From: Torreya grandis
Taxonomy: Eukaryota; Streptophyta; Pinopsida; Cupressales; Taxaceae
Direction of reading: 5' to 3'
Assembly (NCBI GenBank): GCA_037957365.1
Contig: JARHVA010000081.1
Location: 3,366,001-3,430,000, forward strand
DNA: 64,000 nt
The notes under the pieces are model-generated. The model saw only the letters and a program-made list of their open reading frames with translations. It had not been told where the DNA came from and did no database searches. Below, one piece after another: positions 10,971-20,647 of this stretch. A program made the translations under genes and the position numbers. How positions within the stretch are numbered: position 1 is the stretch's first letter; every line of letters begins with the position of its first letter.

Positions 10971-11127
10971 ACCGACATCCGCAGACCAATCGATGTCGGC
11001 CTCTACAACTCAAACCGATATCGACAGACCAACCGATGTCGGCATCTTCAGCCAGACCAACATCGGCAATCCAACCGACGTCGGCACCATTTACCCGACC
11101 GACCTCGGCAGACCCACCGACGTCGGT
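10971..11127. repeat. Eight-site dyad array, right arm
   Basis: Variants of ACCGACGTCGGT or ACCGATGTCGGC start at 10971, 10988, 11013, 11032, 11056, 11074, 11098 and 11116. Spacings alternate at roughly 18 and 24 bases, giving a dimer of about 42 bases. It lies about 280-430 bases downstream of the TATA box, in presumed transcribed leader or U5 DNA. The diverged mirror array occupies about 771-930 in the left arm. Confidence 0.75.
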
Positions 11128-11567
11128 GACTGTGTTCTGAACTAGAAAACCAGAAAGCCATCCAAACAGCTTATCTAGACCAGACAGAACCTTCAGCGAG
11201 CCTTTTGTAGCATTCTGAGATACACAGACTGCAATGAACAGGTACACACCATCTACTTTTCTCTTTCTTTAGTCATTTATTATTTTTTCCTTTACAATAC
11301 TTTAATCTTTAAACAGTGGACTGTCATCCCTTAAGGAGCTTCACGCTTCCGACACTAAGCGCATAGCTTGGCAGTCCACCATAGCCTCTTCTAACATCTT
11401 TCTTGTTTAAGTTTCATTTTTACTGCAGATGTTTCCTTCACAGCGAAAGAGGAGCTCCCACAAGGCTTGGATACGGTGCGCATTAAATCCGAGTAACATC
11501 AAACCCATAACCTCTTAACCTTAGTTTCTTTCTCAGTTGAATGTAATTAGTGAAAATCTAGAGAAAC

Positions 11568-12013
11568 CCCAGGTTGCTAAGACTATAGGACTGCTTTGCA
11601 GCTTAGCTCCTCATCATCTCAACACTTCTATTTCTCCGACTACTGGGGTATATTGTAACCGGCAATGATGTACAGACTAGGGTATTAGTCTAGCTTGGCA
11701 TTTTATTTAGATCTTTCACAAGAATAATTAATTGTTTCTGTAAGAATATGATGCTCATTTCTTTAAATAGTTTTGTTGCAGTCCATTGATTTTCAGTAAT
11801 TTTCAACAAAGTACCCCCTCTTGGCTCTCTTGAACTATAATCACAAAAGAGTATCAAGACGGAAGCATGCCCGACCATCTCAAATATCACTGCAGGCAAC
11901 AAAGAACAGATTTAGGTCTTCCAGTTTTCTATCTCGACCACAGAATTGTCATTGTTGAATGTTGCCGATCTATATAAAATTTGAGACTTATTAATTCTTA
12001 GTAGGTATCTGGT
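11568..12013. other. Unassigned intergenic sequence
   Basis: This is the right flank of the palindromic element. A 70-residue open frame on minus (11902-11690) has no recognisable motif and I do not support it as a gene. No RNA gene or repeat was seen. Confidence 0.5.
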
Positions 12014-12133
12014 TCACAGGCTGTGATTGATGCAAACATCATTCCTCCAATTGTGATTGATGCAAACATCATTCCTCCTATTGTGACACTGTCGGTTATA
12101 GCAATTATACAGGAGGCAATAAGTAACACATAA
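12014..12133 (+). pseudogene. Importin-alpha ARM-repeat relic with internal duplication
   Basis: Forty codons read SQAVIDANIIPPI, then a second VIDANIIPPI, then ..IQEAISNT and TAA at 12131-12133. AVIDANIIPPL and KKEAAWAISNAT are hallmark strings of ARM repeats in plant importin-alpha, the nuclear-import adaptor, so this is a fragment of such a gene. The ten-residue string is duplicated in tandem (30 bases) and the rest of the ARM repeat is eroded. No splice-linked partner was found nearby. It is likely a retrocopied or captured fragment and non-functional. Confidence 0.6.
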
Positions 12134-12871
12134 TTGCACGGGTATCAAATTTTTAGTTAAGACGTAGGAATTGTAGATAAAAAATTACAATTTTAAAGTC
12201 CCCTTGTACTTTAGGTTTAATCTTAATACTTCGGTTATTTTACTGGTATGTGGTGTATCAGGAATGAATGATCCTCATATTATCTAGGAATTTTCCCTGG
12301 AGTCTCTATTGGATTCTCAACTTCTATGTTGATGTCCACTGGTCTCGTCTTTCTCCCCTTCTCCCTCTTAACGTTTTTTTCTACTTATTTCTTACTTTCT
12401 AAATCCTAGATGCACATTTGAATGTTATGCTTAGTGCTTAGTTGGATGTGACCTAATATGGTGAATTTAATCTTGTATTGATTGCTTTTTTTATTGTAAT
12501 GATGGCTACTGTTACAATATCTTATATTTTAAAACTTAGATTTGATTTATGTTTTTAAACGTACATTTAAATTTGGGGGCAAACAAGTACTTTTTAATAA
12601 TATTAATGCTTCCTTGCTGTGAAGTCTCAAGATTAATTTGGTTCAATGAATTGAAGTCTAGGAAAGTAGACTCGTGTCCAGCTAAAGGTTTCTAGGCATA
12701 TTAGTGTGGTCTTTGCCTGATTTGTTGTGGACAGTGTGTGAACAAGACATATGTTTGAGCATGTCGTGCACAGGTTAGCCATGGCCTATCACTATATTTG
12801 CACTGACTAGATTCTTAAAAGTCGTGTACTAAAGCAGCAGCCTGCAACTCTCCCGTTGTTTTAGTTATGGA
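12134..12871. other. AT-rich intergenic sequence, nothing recognised
   Basis: No reading frame, repeat or RNA gene could be supported in this stretch. Confidence 0.5.
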
Positions 12872-13085
12872 GTCAGCGATATAAAGGGCTTCCTAGACAA
12901 TAATGTTGAAGCCCAAAGCATTGCAAGTTCTCTTCTTCATTACAGTTGTCAAAATCATGAAATCGCCTTCCATCCAAGATCAGCAATATAAAGGGCCTCC
13001 TAGACAATAATGTTGAGACCCAAAGCATTGCAAGATCTCTTTTTCATTGTTACATTTTTCATCATGAAATCACTTTTCATCTAAG
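12872..13085. repeat. Two-copy tandem duplication of about 107 bases
   Basis: GATATAAAGGGCTTCCTAGAC.. (about 12880) recurs as AATATAAAGGGCCTCCTAGAC.. (about 12987), with both copies continuing through CCCAAAGCATTGCAAG to CATGAAATC. The copies differ at about one base in eight. They lie just beyond the RNase H relic on its 3' side and may derive from the same decayed element. Confidence 0.7.
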
Positions 13086-13310
13086 ATGGGACCAATCTTT
13101 GTTTCGAGCTATTGTGTCCTTTAACATAGCCAAAACAGCCTCTTGATTATTTGTATCACTATTAATATGATTTGCAAGAATCTGAATTGATTTACCTAAT
13201 ACAATTGCAAAAACTCCCACAACTTCTGCTAAGCCCAGGTTGCCCTTATATCCCCATCAAAGTTCATTTTAATACAACCAGGCTATGGTTTTGTCCAAAT
13301 AAATTTCAAT
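13080..13310 (-). pseudogene. Decayed retroelement RNase H fragment
   Basis: On minus, PGCIKMNFDGD followed after a frameshift by YKGNLGLAEVVGVFAI resembles the RVT_3-type RNase H start (GWIKLNFDGA..GNPGLAG) carried at the end of plant L1 ORF2 proteins. The remainder is unreadable. This is a short relic with no function. Confidence 0.45.
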
Positions 13311-13478
13311 ATTCTCAGCTCGTTTCCACTAAAACTGTTATAGAAAAGAAAATATATTTATATATTTTTTAATTTATACAAAAGGTACATAACTCCAACA
13401 AGAAATATCTTGAAGTTTGAGAATATCTCTGAAGAAAAACTGTACAAAAAACCAAAAACATCAGAGTTTTGGGTCACA

Positions 13479-13484
13479 TTTATT
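13479..13484 (-). terminator. Possible poly(A) signal of the RNL gene
   Basis: AATAAA on minus lies about 205 bases past the stop codon of the RNL gene. The position is plausible for a plant near-upstream element; there is no cleavage-site evidence. Confidence 0.3.
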
Positions 13485-13688
13485 GACATTTCGTCAGGAT
13501 AGATGTTAAAATTTTGGTTGAACTGCGTATACTAGAAAATTGAATATTACTGCTGGAGTAGCAGACTGATTCTGGGATCCTGTGGTTGAGTCCTTATGCA
13601 CCAAACTTGGCTGTCTGGCTAATCTGAACCTAAAAATATACCTTCTGTCCCTTTACTAGACCACGGCATAATGGACAATGTAGCAAAA

Positions 13689-16600
13689 TTAGTTCTCCAG
13701 CCACTCTAAATTATAACTATGTTCTGCAATCTCCACCTGAAGATTGGGAATGTAGTCCTTGATGCTTGCCCACAGATACCCATTTTTCTCATCACAGAGC
13801 ACACGCGACAGAGATTTCAACTTCATAGCTGATTGAGGAAGTTTCTTCACTTTTAAACAAGTCTCCCTTATGTCAAGTGCCTTCAAACTCTGTAATTTAC
13901 CAAATTCATTTGGAAGTGTGTTGACACATTCACACTGTGAAATGTCAAGGAATTTTAACTTTTCAAGCTCACATATCGAATCTGGTAGTGCTTCAAGAAC
14001 TGGAGAAGCACCCAACATCAGCATTACTAGAGATCCTGCAAGTTTCCCCAAATTTTCAGGTAACTTTTTAAGGTAATGACAGTTTGTGATAGACACTTTT
14101 TTCAGGGAAGTTAAATCACAAACACTAGCAGGCAATTCCTTGATATCCCTACAGTGGTCAATACTAATCTCTTCGAGTCCAGGAAACTTTGAACACACCT
14201 CTATATCTAATCCATGATTACTTTCATCATCACCCTTGCAGAGAGACAATGATAGCTTCTTCAGATTTTTTAAACATTGACTATATCTTTCAATAGAAGG
14301 GACAGTCAATCTCTCAAGCCGAATGCTCTTCAGCTGAGCCAATGAATTAAAGACTGACATGCCTTTGAGTTTAGTATCAATGGAATTCTGGTTGATTATG
14401 ATGAGAACTTGCAGTTCAGTCATTGTCTCCAAAAATGGCGGAAGAAAATATTCATTGCAAGTAAATATTAATATAAGAGCCCGGGCCTTTGGAAACTTCA
14501 TCTTAGGCCATTGCTTCTGAGTCATTGAGCCTGCACAAGTATAAAAATTTCAAAAATATAGTGGGTGAATAATAAGATTTCGATTTATGGGCATAGTTAT
14601 ATGGCTGAAGCAAATGTACAGAGCCAAGTAGAAGCAGTCAACCTGTATTAATGGAGATAATCTCTGCAGCAATTTGTTGATGTGAGTGTTCTTCCCAGCT
14701 CTTTGGAATGCCATCTTCATTTCTTGGCATTATCAGCCTTTTGCGTGTGTTTACAGGTTGCTTATTGGCTGCCAAATAAATAGCCAAGTCTCTCAACACA
14801 TCATGTTGAACTACATATAGCTCACAAGTGCTGCCATAAGAAGTCCCTGGATGATTTCTGAGAAAACATTGATATTGCTCAGTAAAATATTTACTTAATT
14901 ATCAGCGCTAAAAGATGTATCCTCCTTACTTTAGCAAAAGGAACAGAACATTTTTAATTATTCAAAGATTCCACAGGAACATATTTAAAACTGCAATAGC
15001 AGAAAAGACAAAACAGCATATGCAAGCTTTACTCTATTGGTTTCTTAAATTTCAACAAGAATCTGGCCTTGAAAGTAATTGCATTTTTCTTTCCCTATTA
15101 CACTTTCTAAATCGAGTAAATGGGGCAGAAGTGGGCTTGGTTTTGGAGAAAACTCCACCAGTAAGCAAGCTCAAGCCAAACTAGTACTGACATGGGGTTA
15201 GAGGAAGGGGTGGCGTTGAACATATGCAAAGGTTCATTTCACTAGTTTTAATCCCACCTCTTCCCCTCTGTAAGCATCACCTGAAAGAGAGATCACTGAA
15301 GGAATGGCTCAGGTATCATGGTTAAACCCAAAAAATGATATCTAATATTGACAAGTTCCCAAAATCTAATAGAAGACACTCACCTGAGATCATTTACCAG
15401 ATCCAACAGATTCCGTTTTTCAAGTTCGAGCAAAATCCGAAAAGCTTGATTCCATCCCAAGTTGTGAGCATGAATCCAAATATCGAACAAAGAATCAACA
15501 CAGATTTTCTTCTTTTTTGGAAACAATCCCAAGTCCAAAAAGCATTGCCGCTGCACATCATCCTTTAGCCCCGTGAAACTCATTGCCATGCGTTCCAGAA
15601 GCCCTTCTTCATGTTCTTCAGATATTGGTTCTGCTTTTGAAAGCTGGTTCTCTGCATTTATCCATATTACTTCGGGCTGATGATTTAAATAAGTTCCGAC
15701 TACCTTGAGTGCAAGTGGTAATCCTTTGCATTCTGCTGCTACCTATAATTGAATTTTAGTTAGTACTTTTAACAGTTATTAGGATTTTCAATTTTCGGCA
15801 TGTAGACATTTTTGGTTTGCATTTATAGATTGACTTGGCCAAGATATATATATTTGACCTAAATAGATTGTTCTCAGTTCAACATAGACTAAAGATTTGC
15901 TCAGCGAATTTACATTCTGTAATAGGTATAATACCCTACAAACACAAATTCACTCGACTTTTAAGTGCTTATAAGCAGATACCTGTTTGACTAGAGTCTT
16001 ATCATATCCTGTTTCTGGAATATAGTCTACCTCAAAGGCCCAAAAGCAAAAGAGGGACAAAGCATCTTCCTCATCAAGCAGACGCAAATCATAACAAGTA
16101 TCAAAGCATGATTTAAATTTGAATCTGGTTGTAACAACGGTCTTGTATTCCGGTGCTTCAAATAACAGCTGATTGAGGTCATTTTGGGACCAGACATCAT
16201 CCAAGACCACCAATATTGGTTGGTATTTCTCCCGGAGAAATTCTTGAATCTCAATACGAGCATCCTCAACATTACGAAATTTTTTGGATCCTTTGGATTT
16301 GCTAATCTTCTTCCACATACTCTCAAGAATCTTTTTTATGGATGTTGGATTTTGTGAAACTGTTTCAAACACTATGCCCCCTACAAAATGATCTGAAAAC
16401 AACCAGAAAAAAAGTAATGTCAATAAAAAAGATCACATACAACAAAATTTTCAAAATAGGTGTATACATAAACAACATAAGGTACATTTCCATTGATATC
16501 AAAACTAGAATAAATTCAGTTGGTGATGGAGTCCATAAATCTGGATCTTTAAATTCTAGGTGGGCCCAACAAAATATTGATTTGCATTTCTAAAAACATT

Positions 16601-18173
16601 TAATTTCTACCGCTAAAATTCTATGTGCTTTAAAGATAGTTGAATTCAGAATCCAGAGTATTTTAAGTTGAACAAAATATTCATTAGCATTTCTCACATA
16701 GAAAAACATTGAATCTCTACCTCTAAGATTCTGTGTGCTTTAAAGATAGTCGAATTCAGAATCCAGAGTATTTAAAGTCTAATTCAGTAACAGTGTGTTT
16801 TAAGATGATGCTATGTTGCTGCCTAGAAGTTCATTTAACACAGTTTCCTTTCCAGTATCTTCACATAGAGTTAAATCACTACCTCCTAAAGATGGGAGTA
16901 CAGACTTTATCTTCCAGTCAAAGGAACAATCTGTTTTCACATGGCCTATTTACTATGAGATCCCAGAAAATATTTTCACATAACCTTCTTCAAGTTAGAG
17001 GTGTCCAAGCTTTGTTTATTTGTGATGTGTTTCAGCTCTAAGAGAATCCACTCACATAACCTTCTTCAAGTTAGAGGTGTCCAAGCTTTGTTTATTTGCT
17101 ATGTGTATCAGAGGAGAATACACTTTCTTCAAGATCAACCCATGTTGATAGGCCCTATTAGCTCCTACTTCCATATAATCAATGAGGTAGCAAGTTAAGT
17201 GGGTTTAATTCTGGGAGAAACTCTATGTACTGAGATGGGTGAGATTCCAAGCTTTGCCCCTATGATCATCGTCAAGATATAACGAATTGCAAGTGAATTA
17301 TTCATACTCATAAGAGAGGTTTTTGTGAACCATAATCATGAATAGGATCAGGAAGTTTGGCTAGGTATTAACGCAGCTGACTATAGATTATCGACATTAC
17401 ATAATAATTAATTGGGGAAATACGAAATTTATTTAAAAAAAAGGGGGGATACAAGAGCATGTTGTACCTTTGATATCAGAATCTTTGAGCAGAGCAGCTG
17501 CCAAGGTTGTTTTGCCACTGCCTCCCATTGCTGTCACTCCTACCTTCTTCACATTGTCTTTAAACAACAGATCTTTCAATTCCTCAACTCGAGCATTCAA
17601 ACCCACTTGATGTGTAGGCAATTGCAGAGTCTGCAAGCTTGGAGCTTCCCTCCGCCTCCCTCTCCCTCTCTCTCTCCCTCTCCCTCTCCCTCTCCCTCTA
17701 CCTCTGCCTCTTGCCATGTTAATTGTTTCCCTTTCCCTCATCAGCTTCCTCATGTTGCGCATTTCCGACATGACAATTATCCATCCAAATTTGTCACTAA
17801 AATTGTTGACATAATCTTCCAAATTGGACATGCCCCACAAGCCGCCTGTTAAGCCTTCCAAGCTTCGTGGAGAGCTGTTGACAATTCGTTGATGGGCGTC
17901 TTTCAGCTTCTGGCGGAACTCCTCGATCTTCTTGGCACTGTTATGTGGCAGGCACTCTTCGTTGCTTAAATCAAGGTCGAGGTCGGTCAATATGGGAATC
18001 ATGTCTTCCAAAACCTCCTTCATGTTAACGGCAGAGTAATACTTATCGTACATAAGTTTAAGGAAGGAGGCAAATTCGCTGCCGAGAATGCCTAGACCTG
18101 CTCCGCCGAATAGCTGCACTGAGTCGCTCCACTTGTTGTTGTGTGAGCTGTGAGAGGAGGTGGCCAGGGCCAT
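13689..18173 (-). CDS. RPW8-NB-LRR (RNL) immune receptor, ADR1-like, five exons
   Basis: Exons (minus): 18173-17468, 16392-15983, 15742-15384, 14857-14643, 14530-13689. All junctions are GT-AG and the phases fit, giving 2532 bases or 843 residues without a stop. The start sits in a strong GCCATGGCC context. Order: RPW8-like N-terminus (1-150), Gly-Arg run (155-175), P-loop GGSGKTT (217-223), kinase-2 LVVLDDVW (296-303), RNBS-B TTRFKF (323-328), GLPL (379-382), RNBS-D CFLDLGLF (439-446), QHD in place of MHD (508-510), then LRRs (566-843) ending in EIAEHSYNLEWLEN. QHD and CFLDLG are RNL signatures; ADR1/NRG1 RNLs are helper receptors signalling downstream of sensor NLRs and forming membrane channels. 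The C-terminus is closest to ADR1. Expression and function are inferred. Confidence 0.9.
16586..16790. repeat. Tandem duplication within RNL intron 1
   Basis: TGTGCTTTAAAGATAGT recurs at about 16623 and 16733 with flanking similarity over about 90 bases each, a period of 110. It lies inside the 1075-base first intron (17467-16393). Confidence 0.8.
16977..17115. repeat. 76-base tandem duplication within RNL intron 1
   Basis: CACATAACCTTCTTCAAGTT starts at 16977 and again at 17053. The first 46 bases are identical, indicating a recent duplication. Confidence 0.9.
17648..17713 (-). repeat. In-frame hexanucleotide repeat coding Gly-Arg
   Basis: CCCTCT/TCCCTC repeats on plus encode a GRGRGR run with a few Glu (residues about 155-175), exactly between the RPW8 domain and the NB-ARC domain. 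The period of six keeps frame, so copy number could change without disrupting the gene. Such a linker is not standard in RNLs as far as I know. Confidence 0.9.
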
Positions 18174-18384
18174 GGCAATGGAGTCAAGCAGTAGTAATGA
18201 GAGTGAGGAATGAGAGAATTAGTCCATGAATGAGCGATCAAACCGAATTTAGGTTGCGCTGTGAACGGCAGAAAGTTTCCATGGATGATTGTAAGCAGCT
18301 GCGAAACTTCTCTTCCCTCGTTGCAGGGAAAGAATACAACTCGTAGTGGGACCGACCGATGGGATTAGATTTTCCACTGGTCAC

Positions 18385-18534
18385 TTGACTTCGAACTTCG
18401 GACAAACGTTTTTTGCTTTAATGGTTTTTAAAATCAACGGACTTCGAATTTATTTGGTCTACACTCTTCCTGTCATATTCTTTTTTGTTGACTCTTAAAT
18501 GTTTTAAGTGGTTGTCTTTTTTTTTTGGTTGACT
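18385..18534 (+). promoter_or_regulatory. Three W-box cores upstream of the RNL gene
   Basis: TTGACT occurs at 18385-18390, 18488-18493 and 18529-18534, that is 212-361 bases upstream of the RNL ATG (the gene is on minus). TTGAC[CT] is the WRKY-factor W-box, common in plant defence promoters. The hexamer is frequent by chance in AT-rich DNA, so this is suggestive only. Confidence 0.35.
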
Positions 18535-18988
18535 GTTATATGTTTTTAAGTGGGTGTCATTTTACAGGTTAACATGAAATATTCATCATCAATTTATTTA
18601 TTTATTTTATTTTATTGATTTTTAATTTTTTAAATAAAATGACAGTGAATATTTTATGGTAAGGGACAAAGTTGAATTTGATTTTTCTTGAATTTAATGG
18701 AAGGGATATCTTTTAATTATTATTTGATATTTTTAAAAAGTATTTTATTAATAAGTGTTGTAGCGGTTTTAATATTTGTTGGTAGCAAATAGATTTGGTT
18801 TAGTCTTTTATGGTTATTATTTGGTTTTTTCGTCATTTTTTGTTTTGCTACATAGTAAGGGAGTGATCATTTGATCTATCTTTGTTTTTGACATTTGCCT
18901 TTTTTTGGGGTTCATTTGGGTGTGTCACGTGTCCAAAATCTGCTCTACATATGGTTTGTATTCCATGCCACAATGTCTAGTTTTCTGA
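18535..18988. other. Distal upstream region of the RNL gene
   Basis: T-rich intergenic DNA with no reading frame or repeat of note between the W-box cluster and the 79-base tandem array. Confidence 0.5.
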
Positions 18989-19935
18989 GATGCTACCATG
19001 TGGCAGCATCCAAGGCACTTGGGTTTTCAAAGGTGACTAAACTGTGTTGAGATCCTCAGGGGCTTAGGATGTTACCACATGGCAGCATCTTGGACACTAG
19101 GTCCTTGGAGGTGACCGAGTTGTGTTGAGATCATCAGATGTTTAGGATGGCGTAATGTGGCAACCTGGATGCTCAGAGGTGAGACCCTCTAGTGTGTAGA
19201 GGCGACGGTGTTGTACAAAGACCTCTGGATGCCCAGAGGTGATTAGGTTGTGCCGAGACTATCGAGTACTTTGGATGTTGTCATGTGGCACCATCCCGAG
19301 CCCCTGAGTGCCCGGAGGTGACAAGGATGTGTTGAGACTCCTGGGTGCCCAAGGTGTTGCCACATGGCATCATCCCAGGCCCCCGAAGATGATGGTGTTG
19401 TGCCGAAACCCCTAGGGGCCTAGGATGTTACCGCGTGGTAGCATCTCGAGTACCTGAAAGTGACTAGGTTGTGTTGAGAACATTGAGTGTCCAAGATATT
19501 GCCATGTGGAACCATCATGGGCACCTAAGTGCTCGAAAGTGACGACATTGTGTCGAGACCCCCAGGTGCCTCAAATGTTACCACATGGCAACATCTTAGG
19601 CACGTGGGTGTCTGAAGGTCACTAAGTTATGCCGAGATTGTCGAGTGCCCCAGATGTTGCCATGTGGCACCATCTTGGGCACCTAGGTGCTAGGAGGTGA
19701 TTGTTGTGTCAAGATTGTAGGGTGCCCCAAATGTTCTCACATGGCACCATCCCAAGCACCTAGGCGTCTAGAGGTGATTGGGTTGTATGGAGACCACCAG
19801 GGGCTTGGAATGTTGCCACGTGGCAACATCTCAAACACCCTTAGGCTCGAAGGTGATTGGGTTGTGTCAAGACCCCCAGGTGCTTGGGATGGTGCCACAT
19901 GGCAACAAACGGTGTCAAAAGGTCTTGCCATATCT
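18989..19935 (+). repeat. 79-base tandem array (about 12 copies) with G-box-like dyads
   Basis: Copies begin (GATGTTRCCACATGG) at about 18989, 19068, 19146, 19274, 19353, 19423, 19495, 19574, 19653, 19730, 19809 and 19889, mostly 77-80 bases apart. The 128-base gap after 19146 contains an extra partial copy, and two units are shortened to 70-72. Each unit centres on a CCACATGG, CCATGTGG or CCACGTGG dyad; at 19811-19826 it is a perfect 16-base palindrome GTTGCCACGTGGCAAC. Units with TTACCAC and TTGCCAT cores alternate in part of the array, hinting at a 158-base dimer. It is GC-richer than its surroundings. Open frames here reflect the repeat and are not genes. Confidence 0.92.
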
Positions 19936-20561
19936 TTTTTCACCAAGTTCATTTGAATAATGATTGACAAAAGACATTCACTGCTATGAGGCTTTAGGTA
20001 TGCTTATCAAACAAATTTTAATTTTTTTGGTCAATGTTCTTATAAAATTTCTGCCACTGTACAAAAATGTAAATATTTCTAAATATTTACTTTATATAAA
20101 CAATGTTGCATGCTTATTTTGCATTTAATTTCCACCGCCCTTGTACAATGACATATCTCCAAACTTTAGATGAGTTTTCATTTTGGCATTTGATTGAACA
20201 ATATATTTTTTCCCTGATTTTTTAAATTGAAATATGACTATTTTCACTATGAAAATAGTCGTCTCTATACAACGACCAATAAAAAGTCAGAAAATTCATA
20301 ATTTTCAAATTTTGCAAATTACAATATAAAATCTAAATTTTTTAAAAACTATCAAATATTTGCTTCGCACATTGTCCAATATATAAAGTATTTGATCAAA
20401 CCAATTACAAAATTATCTGCGCAACAAGTACTAATAAAATTTTGATATTTATATAAAATAAAAATTAATATATTATATGAATAAAGTTGAATGTCTCATG
20501 CATTGAATAGTAAATATATAGAGAACATAGGGGCCTCTTATAAACAATGTGGCCAAAACAA
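19936..20561. other. AT-rich intergenic sequence, nothing recognised
   Basis: No gene or structured repeat seen. Confidence 0.5.
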
Positions 20562-20647
20562 AGCAAGAATAGAATAAAGGTTTAAAATTTTAACAAATTG
20601 TTAAAGCAATAATAGAATAAAGGTTTAAAATTTTAACAATTTGTTCC
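20562..20647. repeat. 43-base tandem duplication
   Basis: AATAGAATAAAGGTTTAAAA occurs in two adjacent 43-base units (starts 20562 and 20605) that are nearly identical. Confidence 0.85.

Larger units (their letters stand above)
5511..11567 (+). mobile_element. Right arm of palindromic Ty3/gypsy retroelement
   Basis: Plus-strand order: truncated RNase H (5511-5700), integrase (to 7155), a noncoding stretch with a purine-rich PPT candidate near 7296-7305, an antisense reading frame (9510-8700), 89-base repeats, a TATA box (10689-10694), a dyad array (10971-11127) and the terminal segment (11236-11567). The region from about 9.8 to 11.57 kb probably includes the 3' LTR, but I could not fix its TG start. 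No target-site duplication could be matched between 11568 and the left end. The arm starts abruptly within RNase H. Confidence 0.85.

Noticed and set aside
18989..19935. CRISPR-like array
   Set aside because: The whole 79-base unit is repeated with no unique spacers, and the DNA is plant nuclear.
19687..19970. Overlapping open frames within the 79-base array
   Set aside because: Present on both strands and in several phases, a by-product of the GC-rich repeat.
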